Source: Phycisphaerales bacterium (GTDB lineage Bacteria > Planctomycetota > Phycisphaerae > UBA1845 > Fen-1342). From it: 64,000 bases of DNA. The notes beneath the pieces were generated by a model, which was given only the letters and a program-made list of their open reading frames with translations, made no database searches and was not told the DNA's origin. Shown piece after piece: positions 1 through 8,083 of this stretch; positions within the stretch are counted from its first letter, which is position 1, and each line of letters starts with the position of its first letter. Made by a program: the position numbers and the translations under genes. The stretch lies in NCBI GenBank assembly GCA_022839625.1, contig JALHJL010000015.1, forward strand, positions 38,575-102,574, in the 5' to 3' direction.

Positions 1-193
1 GACCCTCCGCGCCGCAATAGTGGCTACGAGCCGCACGGGGGCAACGCGCGACAGATCTCACCGCCGCGCTGCCGGCGCAGGGGGCTTTCCGGCGCAAAGT
101 GGCGGCCACTTCCGTCCGCGCACTCCGCGGGCGAGACGCCCACCCCACCGGGCAAGCATGCGGAGCGCCGGCCACTTCCGTCCGCGCGCCCCG
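1..193. other. Gene-free left edge with short direct repeat
   Basis: I see no gene here. An 18-base string, GGCCACTTCCGTCCGCGC, occurs twice (about 104-121 and 170-187). The next gene ends at 194 on the minus strand, so this is its downstream region. No convincing terminator hairpin with a T-tract is visible. Confidence 0.5.
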
Positions 194-1183
194 CTACTTC
201 GCCTCCACCTCGACCGGCAAGGGCATCGACGCGCTATCCGTCAGGTGCTCGTACGCGGCAACGTCGCCCTGCAAACTGGCGCGGAAGAACGCGGCCAGCA
301 GCCCCGCCGTCAGGCGACGCATGCCGGGACGGTCGGGTCCGCTGGGGCACACAGCGGCGGCGGCCGAGGCCGTGCCGTCGTCCAACATGTCCGCGTGGCC
401 CTGGCCGGGCACGACGATGTGCCAGGCGGGCGGCCTGCTCGCGGCGTAGAACTGTTCATGGTTGTCCCCCGCCGGGGCGCAATCGCCGCCGAGCCCCGTG
501 CCAACGACCAGCGTGGGAAGGCTGAAACCGAACGGCCCCTGCACGGCCCGCGCCTGGTTGCCCAGCGGTCCGCCCCGGCCATCGACCGGGTCGATGCCCG
601 CAATGGCCTGTGCCCGCGATGGATCGGCGGTCAGCAACAGCCAGGCCACCTTGCCGCCCCGCGAATGGCCCGCCAGTCCAACCCGGGTCGTGTCCGCCGC
701 GTATCCCAATGCGGCGGCGAGCCCGGCGGGGAGCCAATCCAGCACTTGTGCGGCGATGACGGACTCCTCCGCCGCGCTGGGGTGCCCGAAGAGGGCGGGA
801 AGCCCCGGTTCGTACATTTGCGGGGCGGCGACCACGAAGCCGTGCCCGGCCAGGTGACGCAGAATCTCGCCGTAGGCTTCGTTGCGCGTAATGAAGCCGT
901 GCTGGAAGAGCACGAGGGGGTAAGCGCCTGGGGCCTCGGGAGCGAGGATGAGCAGGGGGACCGGCGCGTCGTGCTCGCAGCGCGCCACGCGCACGGCGCG
1001 GACGGGCAGTGGCCCGGGGGCATACGGGTCGCCCTCGCCAACGTAGGTTTCGCCCGCTGACCTTGGTGTCGCGGGCGGGCTTGGACCATCGACGCCGGGG
1101 CATGCCGCCGGTTGCAGGCAGCCCGTGGCGGCGGCCAGCAGGGCGGCGGCGAGCAGGTTGCAGGCGTGCTTCGTGGTGTACAT
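194..1183 (-). CDS. Exported chlorophyllase-like alpha/beta hydrolase
   Basis: The 329-residue product is predicted to be an exported serine hydrolase of the chlorophyllase/dienelactone-hydrolase-like alpha/beta fold. The N-terminus (MYTTKHACNLLAAALLAAAT) is a signal peptide followed by a possible lipobox cysteine (ATGC), so it may be a lipoprotein. The motif LVLFQHGF forms the oxyanion strand, and GHSRGGK is the nucleophile elbow in the form typical of chlorophyllase-like proteins (PF12740). A late GQGHADM supplies the likely catalytic His. The frame stays open upstream to 1585, but the ATG at 1183 directly precedes the signal peptide and the upstream part overlaps the divergent fur-like gene, so I chose 1183. 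The substrate is not known; family members cleave ester bonds. Confidence 0.8.
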   Translation of the reverse strand: MYTTKHACNLLAAALLAAATGCLQPAACPGVDGPSPPATPRSAGETYVGEGDPYAPGPLPVRAVRVARCEHDAPVPLLILAPEAPGAYPLVLFQHGFITRNEAYGEILRHLAGHGFVVAAPQMYEPGLPALFGHPSAAEESVIAAQVLDWLPAGLAAALGYAADTTRVGLAGHSRGGKVAWLLLTADPSRAQAIAGIDPVDGRGGPLGNQARAVQGPFGFSLPTLVVGTGLGGDCAPAGDNHEQFYAASRPPAWHIVVPGQGHADMLDDGTASAAAAVCPSGPDRPGMRRLTAGLLAAFFRASLQGDVAAYEHLTDSASMPLPVEVEAK

Positions 1184-1283
1184 GGCAGGCGAATTGTAGC
1201 CGGCTTCCTCCAACCGTGCGCGCATCCGGTCCAAGCCGCGGCGGTACAAGGGCTTACGTGGCCCGCGGCCCGCAGAGTGGCGC

Positions 1284-1312
1284 TTTACCAAGTACCACCT
1301 TGGACTTAGTAT
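1284..1312 (+). promoter_or_regulatory. Putative promoter of the fur-like gene with shared TTGGACTT motif
   Basis: TTTACC (1284-1289) and TAGTAT (1307-1312) are 17 bases apart, giving a sigma70-like promoter only about 10 bases before the ATG at 1322, so the transcript would be nearly leaderless. The string TTGGACTTAGT (1300-1310) overlaps the -10. It matches TTGGACTTTGT in the catalase promoter at 10 of 11 positions, which suggests autoregulation. The dyad symmetry is weak here compared with the catalase site. Confidence 0.45.
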
Positions 1313-1321
1313 TGGCGACGC

Positions 1322-1720
1322 ATGGCCGATCTCATTTCCGTTCTTCGTCGACACGGCATCCGCGCGACGCCCCAGCGGCTCGCGGTCGCCGCGCACGTTC
1401 TGAGTGCGAAATCGCACCCGACGGCGGACGAGGTGTGGCGGCAGGTTCGGCGGCGCTGTCCGACCCTGTCGCGGGCGACCGTGTACAATACGCTCAACAT
1501 GCTGGCCGAGAAGGGGTTGATTCGGCCCCAGGTGCTGCGAGAGGGCACGGTGGTCTTCGACCCGCGGACGGACCGGCATCATCATTTCATCGACGTGGAG
1601 ACCGGGCGCGTGTACGACGTGCCCTGGAGTGCGATCCGGGTCTCGGGCAAGGAGAAGCTGCGGGACTTCGACGTGCAGGAGTACCAGGTGGTGCTGCGCG
1701 GCCGCCGGCGACGCCCGTAG
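1322..1720 (+). CDS. Fur/PerR-family transcriptional regulator
   Basis: This 132-residue protein belongs to the Fur family of metal-dependent DNA-binding repressors. The N-terminal winged helix is clear (RHGIRATPQRLAVAAHVLS, then SRATVYNTLNMLAEKGLI). The C-terminal half has the metal-site segment TDRHHHF and FIDVETGRVYD. Both CxxC structural-zinc motifs found in most Fur and PerR proteins are absent; there is no cysteine pair at all, and the protein ends in a basic tail. A catalase gene lies 251 bases downstream on the same strand, so a PerR-like peroxide-response role is the best inference. ATG 1322 is the only sensible start. Zur or generic Fur function cannot be excluded from sequence. Confidence 0.88.
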   Translation: MADLISVLRRHGIRATPQRLAVAAHVLSAKSHPTADEVWRQVRRRCPTLSRATVYNTLNMLAEKGLIRPQVLREGTVVFDPRTDRHHHFIDVETGRVYDVPWSAIRVSGKEKLRDFDVQEYQVVLRGRRRRP

Positions 1721-1866
1721 CAGTCCGCCGCAGAAGGGTAGCGCCGGACCCGAGCTTGCGCGCCGTGGCGGGAGTCCGGCGAGGATCTCATTCGGCTCGA
1801 GAAACGTCGGACACGGAGGTCCGAGGCTACAGGCGTGTGGCCCAGGGAGATTTCTGCGGCGGACTG
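1721..1866. repeat. 146-bp MITE-like repeat with perfect 15-bp terminal inverted repeats
   Basis: CAGTCCGCCGCAGAA at 1721-1735 is the exact reverse complement of TTCTGCGGCGGACTG at 1852-1866. The left arm begins directly after the stop codon of the fur-like gene. The interior (about 116 bp) has no gene. A related single end, TTCCGCGGCAAACTG, is at 4758-4772, so this is probably one member of a dispersed family. It has no transposase of its own, as expected for a MITE or palindromic intergenic repeat. Confidence 0.6.
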
Positions 1867-1898
1867 CCAGGCGGGCGGGCCTGCCGCCCGGCCGGTGC

Positions 1899-1927
1899 TT
1901 GACACCAGTTTGGACTTTGTCTAAAAC
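1899..1927 (+). promoter_or_regulatory. Catalase promoter with palindromic operator
   Basis: TTGACA (1899-1904) and TAAAAC (1922-1927) are separated by exactly 17 bases. The near-perfect inverted repeat TTTGGAC-ttt-GTCTAAA (1909-1925) fills the spacer and runs into the -10, the classic position for a repressor that blocks polymerase. One arm mismatch is present (G versus A). The adjacent fur-like gene is the obvious candidate regulator, so a PerR-like peroxide-inducible control is inferred. Confidence 0.65.
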
Positions 1928-1971
1928 TAGACGCGATTGAACCGGACGCCGAAAACCAAGAGGAGCCTCCC

Positions 1972-3408
1972 ATGGAAAAAAAACAACTGACCACGTCGGC
2001 CGGCATCCCGGTCGGCGACAACCAGAACAGCCTGACCGCCGGCCCGCGCGGCCCCCTGCTCGTGCAGGACTGGCAACTGTTTGAGAAGCACGCCCACTTC
2101 AACCGCGAACGCATCCCCGAGCGCGTCGTGCACGCCAAGGGCTCCGGCGCCTACGGCACGTTCACGGTCACGGGCGACATCACGAAGTACACCAAGGCCA
2201 GCATCTTCTCGAAGATCGGCAAGCAGACCGAGTGTTTCTTCCGCTTTTCGACCGTGGCCGGCGAGCGCGGCGCCGCCGACGCCGAGCGGGACGTGCGCGG
2301 TTTCGCCATGAAGTTCTACACGGACGAGGGCAACTGGGACCTGGTCGGCAACAACACGCCGGTATTCTTCATCCGCGACGCGTACAAGTTCCCCGACTTC
2401 ATCCACACACAGAAGCGCGACCCGGCGACGAACCTGCGCTGCAACACGATGCAGTGGGACTTCTGGTCGCTGTCGCCCGAAAGCCTGCACCAGGTCACGA
2501 TCCTGTTCTCCGACCGCGGCCTGCCCAAGAGCTACCGCCACATGAACGGCTACGGCAGCCACACCTATAGCTTCATCAACGCCAAGAACGAGCGCTTCTG
2601 GGTCAAGTTCCATTTCAAGACGATGCAGGGCATCGCCTGCCTGACCGCCGCCCAGTCGGCCGAGCTGATCGGCCGCGACCGCGAAAGCCACCAGCGCGAC
2701 CTGTACGAGTCGATCGCCAAGGGCGACTTCCCCAAGTGGCGCATGATGGTCCAGGTCATGCCAGAGAAGGACGCCGAGAAGACGCCGTACAACCCGTTTG
2801 ACCTCACCAAGGTCTGGCCGCACGGCGACTACCCGCTGATCGAGGTCGGCGTGGTCGAGCTGAACCGCAACCCGGAGAACTATTTCGCCGAAGTCGAGCA
2901 GTCGGCGTTTTCACCCGCGAACATGGTGCCCGGCATCAGCCACAGCCCCGACAAGATGCTCCAGTTCCGCATCGTCTCGTACGCCGACGCGCACCGCTAC
3001 CGCCTGGGCGTGAACTACGAGAGCCTGCCCGTGAACAAGCCGCGCTGCCCGGTGGCCACGTACCACCGCGACGGCACGATGCGCTTCGACGACAACGGCG
3101 GCGCGTCGGTCAACTATGAGCCGAACACGCGCGGCGGACCGGTCGAGGACCCGCGGTTCAAGGAGCCGCCCCTGCGCATCAGCGGCGACGCCGACCGCTA
3201 TGACCATCGGGAAGGTAACGACGACTACACGCAGGCCGGCAACCTGTATCGGTTGATGCCGGCGGCGGAGCGCGAGCGGCTGCACCAGGCCATCGCCAAC
3301 GCGATGCAGGGCGTGCCGAAGGAGATCGTCGAGCGGCAGCTCGGGCACTTCGCCAAGGCTGATCCGGCGTACGCGGAAGGCGTTCGCAAGGCACTGCGCG
3401 GAACATAG
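1972..3408 (+). CDS. katA: Monofunctional heme catalase (small-subunit, clade 3)
   Basis: The 478-residue enzyme converts hydrogen peroxide to water and oxygen. The catalytic His is His54 in ERVVHAKGSGAYG, the distal Asn is in GNNTPVFFIRD (Asn127/128), and the proximal heme ligand is Tyr337 in RIVSYADA with the stabilising Arg333 (RxxxY). Length and the lack of a C-terminal flavodoxin-like domain place it with small-subunit catalases. There is no signal peptide, so it is cytoplasmic. A strong Shine-Dalgarno sequence (AAGAGGAG, 1958-1965) precedes ATG 1972. The gene has its own promoter and operator just upstream and lies behind the fur-like regulator, which together look like an oxidative-stress module. 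Confidence 0.98.
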   Translation: MEKKQLTTSAGIPVGDNQNSLTAGPRGPLLVQDWQLFEKHAHFNRERIPERVVHAKGSGAYGTFTVTGDITKYTKASIFSKIGKQTECFFRFSTVAGERGAADAERDVRGFAMKFYTDEGNWDLVGNNTPVFFIRDAYKFPDFIHTQKRDPATNLRCNTMQWDFWSLSPESLHQVTILFSDRGLPKSYRHMNGYGSHTYSFINAKNERFWVKFHFKTMQGIACLTAAQSAELIGRDRESHQRDLYESIAKGDFPKWRMMVQVMPEKDAEKTPYNPFDLTKVWPHGDYPLIEVGVVELNRNPENYFAEVEQSAFSPANMVPGISHSPDKMLQFRIVSYADAHRYRLGVNYESLPVNKPRCPVATYHRDGTMRFDDNGGASVNYEPNTRGGPVEDPRFKEPPLRISGDADRYDHREGNDDYTQAGNLYRLMPAAERERLHQAIANAMQGVPKEIVERQLGHFAKADPAYAEGVRKALRGT

Positions 3409-3520
3409 CCGTCCGCGGCGACGCGCGCGGTACTACGGGTGCGGCGCGCTTGCCATCGGCTCGGAGTGTCCGTTGCACAGCCGGAGCGTTCCCCGGCTCG
3501 GCTGGCCGCGTTGTCGCGGG

Positions 3521-4495
3521 TCACATCCCCGCGAGTAGTGCTACAAACGGGTTGATGTCGCCAAAGGAGGCTTGGCCGTAGGTCCCGTCGCCGTTGATGT
3601 CCCCCAATTCGGGCGGGCAGCCCGGAAACTCTGTTTGCCACGCCGCGTTGTTGGTGAGATACAGGACGAACGGGTTGATGTCCACAAAATCGATGGTCCC
3701 GTCGCAGTTCAGGTCGCCCGCATCGTAGAGTGGCGGCAGGGGCTCAAACGGCCATGAGATCATCCGCGCCTGGTAGACTTCGCGGACGCCGCTGTCGGCG
3801 GGCACTTGCGCCCACGCCAACATGCGAATGTTGTTCGGTTGGGACCAGCTCGTACTCTCGAACGTCATGGTGCGCTCGATCACCTGGCACTGGCCGGGAG
3901 CGAGATCGATATCCTCCTCGGGCGCTGCTTGCCGGAGGCAATTGCGGTAGTGCGCGCCGCCGGCGGGGTAGTGATCCAGCGCGCGAACCAGATAGACCCG
4001 CATGGGCTTGGGCACCCCGCCGGGCGCAAGGCACACGCGGACCTGGAACGTGAACGTCGGTCCGCTCACTTGCTCGCCGCCGATCTCAACTGTGACGTCG
4101 GTCGGCACGGACTGCCGCTCGCTGAACATCTCGAGATACTCCCAGTACACCTGGGGATTGGCACCGACCTTCTGCAAGACCCCATCGAACCAGACGTCGG
4201 GGATGCTCGCGTGATCAGGATACGAGTTGAAACGGGCCGTGCCCCACGGAATTGTGTGCGCATCGCTGACGTGGATTTGGAGAACGGCGATCTGGCCCGG
4301 GTACTCGGCCTCCAATTGGTCGAGGGCCAGCCCGGCGTCGATGCATGGTATGCACCAGATAGCCGTGAAGTCCTCGGCCAGCACACAACGCTGTGCCGCG
4401 GCCGGCGGCGTGCCCAGCCCAGCACCAATCGTACCTACCAGCAACAGGCAGAGCCCGGTGTCGATCCCCCTACGCGCAAAACAAGAGCGCAACAT
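3521..4495 (-). CDS. Secreted Omp28/thioredoxin-like protein with dockerin-like C-terminus
   Basis: A 324-residue secreted protein. After a signal peptide (GLCLLLVGTIGAGLGTPPAA) it shows a thioredoxin-like segment, EDFTAIWCIPC, followed by a region resembling Omp28-related proteins of Bacteroidetes. The C-terminal 65 residues form two calcium-loop-like repeats, GDLNCDGTIDFVDINPFV and GDINGDGTYGQASFGDINPF. The same domain ends the protein at 60961-61869, 57 kb away. This is a dockerin-like module that probably mediates surface attachment or sorting. The frame extends to a TTG at 4543, but ATG 4495 gives the normal signal peptide. The CxxC pair suggests a redox role, but the substrate is unknown. 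Confidence 0.8.
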   Translation of the reverse strand: MLRSCFARRGIDTGLCLLLVGTIGAGLGTPPAAAQRCVLAEDFTAIWCIPCIDAGLALDQLEAEYPGQIAVLQIHVSDAHTIPWGTARFNSYPDHASIPDVWFDGVLQKVGANPQVYWEYLEMFSERQSVPTDVTVEIGGEQVSGPTFTFQVRVCLAPGGVPKPMRVYLVRALDHYPAGGAHYRNCLRQAAPEEDIDLAPGQCQVIERTMTFESTSWSQPNNIRMLAWAQVPADSGVREVYQARMISWPFEPLPPLYDAGDLNCDGTIDFVDINPFVLYLTNNAAWQTEFPGCPPELGDINGDGTYGQASFGDINPFVALLAGM

Positions 4496-4543
4496 GGATC
4501 GGATCTCCGTCTCCAACCTCCGACGTTGGCCAAGTCCGCACAA

Positions 4544-5161
4544 CCGAGCAGCAGAGGTGAAACTGCTGGTCCGCGGTGACCGAACGCATCACGACCCACA
4601 TCCACAGTAACTAGAGCCTACGCTCTATGTCAAGCCCTTTCCACGAATCAAGGACGGTTACGCGCTATAGGATGCCTAGCTGGCCGTTGAAAAGGGGGAC
4701 GCGCTTCGCGCCGGCGGGGTGGCACCGGCGTCTCGCCGGTGTTCGGCCCACGGAGACTTCCGCGGCAAACTGCTAAGGGTTCGTGACGGATTCGGCGGGG
4801 TCTTTCTTCAGCCCCGGATGGGGCGAGAGAACCTAGCCCACGGCGCGAGCCGCGGGTACCGAGGCCCGGACGACAAAGCCCCACGGGGGCGAAAGAGGAC
4901 CGCCCGTGGGGCGGTGCGCTGTTTGCCGATGCATCTTCCGCCCCGTCCGGGGCTGACACGTCACGCCGCATAGAGGTCTCACGGCTCGCGCCGTGGGCTA
5001 ACGTCTGCCGCCTCGGCCAAGGGCCGATGGCCGGCCGTCTGTCACCTGACGAGCCCCCGTCAGCGCACGTATTGGGACGCACCGACAAGTTCCCGCCGCA
5101 AACGTCCGATCGTAACAACGGCGAGCCAGGCGGGTCGCCGCGGCTGCCGGGCGAGTACCTC
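4544..5161. repeat. Gene-free region of mixed intergenic repeats
   Basis: No real gene is seen in these 618 bases; the open frames across it are compositional. Contents include GTTGAAAAGGGGGACGCGCT (4686-4705), which recurs in altered form near 38605 and 52848; a half-MITE end TTCCGCGGCAAACTG (4758-4772); and complementary strings around GCCCACGGCGCGAGCCG (about 4838-4854) and CGGCTCGCGCCGTGGGC (about 4982-4998), which form a perfect 17-bp inverted repeat bounding about 127 bases. CCCCACGGGGG and CCCGTGGGGCGG lie inside. Repeats of this style are common between planctomycete genes. Confidence 0.6.
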
Positions 5162-6478
5162 ATGGCCCGACCCCACATCCAGGTTGTCCTGGCTGCGGAC
5201 AGCGTCCCAGAAAGCCTGCGGACGGCCCTTCAGCGCACCAACGCCACGGCCAGCTTCTGGCCGCTCGCCGAGGCGATCCGCCGCGACCCGGCAGCCCTGG
5301 CCGATGCGCTGGTGATCGTGGTGCCGGCCGACACGGCTGCAATCTCCGAACCGCTGCGGACCCTGTTCGACCATCTGGCGGAACAGCCGCGCGCAACCCT
5401 GGTGGTGAGCGACGGAGACCGGGTTCCCGCCGTAGAGCACCCGCCGGCGCTGCCCGTGGTCTTTGGTCGCGGCGGGGACGAGCAAGAGCTGGAGATTCGG
5501 CTGGCGACGATCCTGGCCATGCGCAGCTCGTTCGACTCGCTGCACCGCGGGCTGCTGGCCAACCGGCGGAGCGGCCAGAGTCTTGCCCGGCAGTACATGA
5601 GCCAACTTCGGCTGGCCAGCCGGGTGCAACGCGAGTTCCTGCCGGAGGCCCTGCCGCGCTTCGGCCCGGTGTCGTTTCAGGTGGTCTTCCGCCCAGTTGA
5701 CTACGTATCCGGGGACATCTACGACGTACGCCGGCTGGACGAGGAGCACGTCGGGATCGCTCTCGCGGACGCCAGCGGGCACGGTATCCCCGCGGCGCTG
5801 CTCACGGTCTACATCAAGCGGGCCCTGCGCGGCAAGGAGTTGGCAAGCGGAGCGTACCGCATTCTGACGCCGGCGGAGGTCCTCGCCGCTCTGAACGCCG
5901 ACATCCTCGAAGCCGACCTCAGCGAGTGTCCCTTCGTCGCCGCGGTCTACGCGGTGCTGAACATACGTACGTTCGAGCTGTCGCTGGCCCGGGGCGGGGC
6001 GCCGTATCCGCTGTACCGCTCCGCGGAGGGGCATGTGCGTCTGATCGAGACGCTCGGGGGAGTGGTCGGCGTCGACCCGGCCACGCATTTCGAGATCGAG
6101 ACCGTGGAGTTGCGGCCCGGCGACACCCTGCTGCTTTATTCAGACGGCCTCGAACGCATCGTCCTGCCCGCGTCGGCTGCCGGCAGGATGCCCGCGTCTC
6201 TGCGGCGCGCTGCCGGAGAAGTGAGCGGTTGGGCCACCACGGACGGCGAGGCCGGCGTGGCCGGCGAATTGGAGGTCGATTCGGGCGGCATGGCGTTGGC
6301 CACACTGCCGGACGCAGCCACGGCTCCGATCCTCCAGTCCGAGTGGTGCCGGACCCTGGAAAGCCAGGGACCCGCCGCCGCCCTGGACCAGCTCTCTTGC
6401 CGCCAGCGGGCCCTGCGCCGGATGGGTTACCCGCTCGACGACCTCACCGCCCTGGCGGTGCAGATCGACCCGGACTGA
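5162..6478 (+). CDS. PP2C-type serine phosphatase (RsbU/SpoIIE-like)
   Basis: The 438-residue protein has a receiver-like N-terminal third (HIQVVLAADSVPES to about residue 120) without an obvious phosphoacceptor Asp, then a full PP2C/SpoIIE domain. The metal-binding motifs are VSGDIYD (about residue 182), LADASGHGIPAALLT (about 201) and LLYSDGLER (about 323), and it ends in DDLTALAVQI. Such phosphatases dephosphorylate anti-sigma-antagonist proteins in partner-switching pathways. No STAS or HATPase_c partner lies nearby, so the target is open. The frame is open from 5027, but ATG 5162 begins the conserved part, and the upstream segment reads through intergenic repeat. Confidence 0.88.
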   Translation: MARPHIQVVLAADSVPESLRTALQRTNATASFWPLAEAIRRDPAALADALVIVVPADTAAISEPLRTLFDHLAEQPRATLVVSDGDRVPAVEHPPALPVVFGRGGDEQELEIRLATILAMRSSFDSLHRGLLANRRSGQSLARQYMSQLRLASRVQREFLPEALPRFGPVSFQVVFRPVDYVSGDIYDVRRLDEEHVGIALADASGHGIPAALLTVYIKRALRGKELASGAYRILTPAEVLAALNADILEADLSECPFVAAVYAVLNIRTFELSLARGGAPYPLYRSAEGHVRLIETLGGVVGVDPATHFEIETVELRPGDTLLLYSDGLERIVLPASAAGRMPASLRRAAGEVSGWATTDGEAGVAGELEVDSGGMALATLPDAATAPILQSEWCRTLESQGPAAALDQLSCRQRALRRMGYPLDDLTALAVQIDPD

Positions 6479-6568
6479 AGCGGCACCTTCGTCTGCGCGA
6501 GCCCCGCGCTTGTGAGATGTGGTCGGCCGCGCTGGCGAGTGCCGGCGGCCCATGGTACGCTCGGGGGC

Positions 6569-8083
6569 ATGAGAGAAAAGGACGCTTTCTGGTCTGCGCC
6601 GGTGCTGCTGCTCGCCGGCCTTGTGTGCGCTGCTGGGGCGATGGGGCGGGCTGACGCTCGTGAGCCGATCGAGCTGATCCCGGCCGGCAGTATGCTCTGT
6701 TGGCAGGGTCGCCCGGCGCCCGACACCGGCCCGGGCACGAGTCAGCCGACGACGCTCCAGACTTTCCTGGAGATCGGGGCGCGCCTCGCCGCCGGACCGC
6801 TGGACAGCGGCACGCGCTTGAACGTGCGGATGGCGGAGATGCTGGGCCTGATGATCCGTTATCCTCACGCGGTGGCGCTGATCGACGCCCGGGCGATGCC
6901 CACGGCGACCGATCCGACGGCCCGGCGGGTAGACCGGCTGCGCTTCGCGATGGTGGTCCAGGTGGGCGACCAGGCCGAGCCGTTTCTTCGCATCATTCAG
7001 AAGGCGGTGAACGAGCAGACGGACAGCGGGGCGGCCACGCTGGTGAGCGGAAAGGCCGGCCGCTGGTCCTATCAGGAGCTGCGCGACCAGCGGCTGCCCG
7101 AGTGGGCCGTGATCGCGTGGGGACAGATCGAGGGTTACTTCGTTCTGACCGTCGGCTCGAAGGTCTGGGCTGACGTGGCCGCCGTCGCCGCCGGCGACGA
7201 ACCATCGCTGGCCGCCGACCCGTGGTACGCGGTGGCCCGAGCAACGCGCCGGCGCTCGGCCTTCGTGGAGATCTTCGTCGCCGCTCGCGAGATCCAGGAG
7301 CGGCTGGATCCGTTCGTGGACGGCCGGGCGAGCGGGTTCTTTCGGGCCTGGGAGGCGGGGGACATGCGCCAGGCGCACTGGGCCCTCGGCCATGAGGGCC
7401 GGGCGCTCTACTGCGTGGCCCACTTCCGTATGGGCGATTCCGGCGCGCCTGGGGAGGAGACGACGGTACCGCAGGTCTTCGCTGACCCCGACGTGTGCGA
7501 CCCGCAGGTTCTGGCTACGATCCCGCCCGGCGCACGCTACGCGGTCTTCAATGTCCCGGTTGGCCAGTTTCTCACGCGCTTCTTCCGGGGCCTGGTGGCC
7601 TGTCAGGGGGCCGAGGCGCGGGCCAACGTGGAGCGCATCTGGTCCGAGACCCAGGTCCAACACGGCTTTGACGCCGAGCAGGGGCTGTTGGCGCACCTGG
7701 GCCAGCGAATCGTGCTGCACAACGACCCGCCGCATCCCCTCGGTCTGCCGCTGGCCGTGACGACGCTGATCGAGATTCGCGATGAGCCGGATACCGTCCG
7801 CCGGACGCTGGAGACCATGTGCGTCGCATGGCGGGCCGCGCTCGATGAGGTGGTGAGTCGCGGAGGCGCCCCGCCGCCGTTTACGCTGCACCGCGACGAC
7901 GACGGCATGTGGTACCTGCGTTACGGCCCGGCCGGTCCGGATTGGCTGGGGCTGGCCGGTCCGGCCTGGATCGTCACAGACCGATTCATCATTCTGAGCT
8001 GGTCGCCCCTGGCGTTGCGCGAGTACCTTCAGAAGGTGCCGGCGGAAGTCACTCGGCGGTCCCCGAGGTCGGAGCGTCGCTGA
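6569..8083 (+). CDS. Unknown exported protein
   Basis: I do not recognise this 504-residue protein. The N-terminus (REKDAFWSAPVLLLAGLVCAAGA) is a signal peptide, so the protein is exported. The rest is globular, with no membrane segments and few cysteines; it alternates short strands and helices with a segment (residues about 240-300) rich in Arg and Glu. It loosely resembles DUF3352-like planctomycete proteins, but no diagnostic motif is visible. ATG 6569 follows a G-rich stretch that may act as a weak ribosome-binding site. Its last 35 bases overlap the convergent dedA gene. It sits 90 bases after the PP2C gene and could be co-transcribed with it. Confidence 0.7.
   Translation: MREKDAFWSAPVLLLAGLVCAAGAMGRADAREPIELIPAGSMLCWQGRPAPDTGPGTSQPTTLQTFLEIGARLAAGPLDSGTRLNVRMAEMLGLMIRYPHAVALIDARAMPTATDPTARRVDRLRFAMVVQVGDQAEPFLRIIQKAVNEQTDSGAATLVSGKAGRWSYQELRDQRLPEWAVIAWGQIEGYFVLTVGSKVWADVAAVAAGDEPSLAADPWYAVARATRRRSAFVEIFVAAREIQERLDPFVDGRASGFFRAWEAGDMRQAHWALGHEGRALYCVAHFRMGDSGAPGEETTVPQVFADPDVCDPQVLATIPPGARYAVFNVPVGQFLTRFFRGLVACQGAEARANVERIWSETQVQHGFDAEQGLLAHLGQRIVLHNDPPHPLGLPLAVTTLIEIRDEPDTVRRTLETMCVAWRAALDEVVSRGGAPPPFTLHRDDDGMWYLRYGPAGPDWLGLAGPAWIVTDRFIILSWSPLALREYLQKVPAEVTRRSPRSERR

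Noticed and set aside
1927..2823. A 298-codon frame antisense to katA
   Set aside because: Valine/arginine/aspartate-rich with no motif; it lies wholly within and upstream of a clear catalase gene.
4648..5178. Open frames of 84-176 codons in the 4.6-5.2 kb spacer
   Set aside because: They read through inverted intergenic repeats, giving peptides such as LAHGASRGYRG that recur as spurious genes; no ribosome-binding site or domain.
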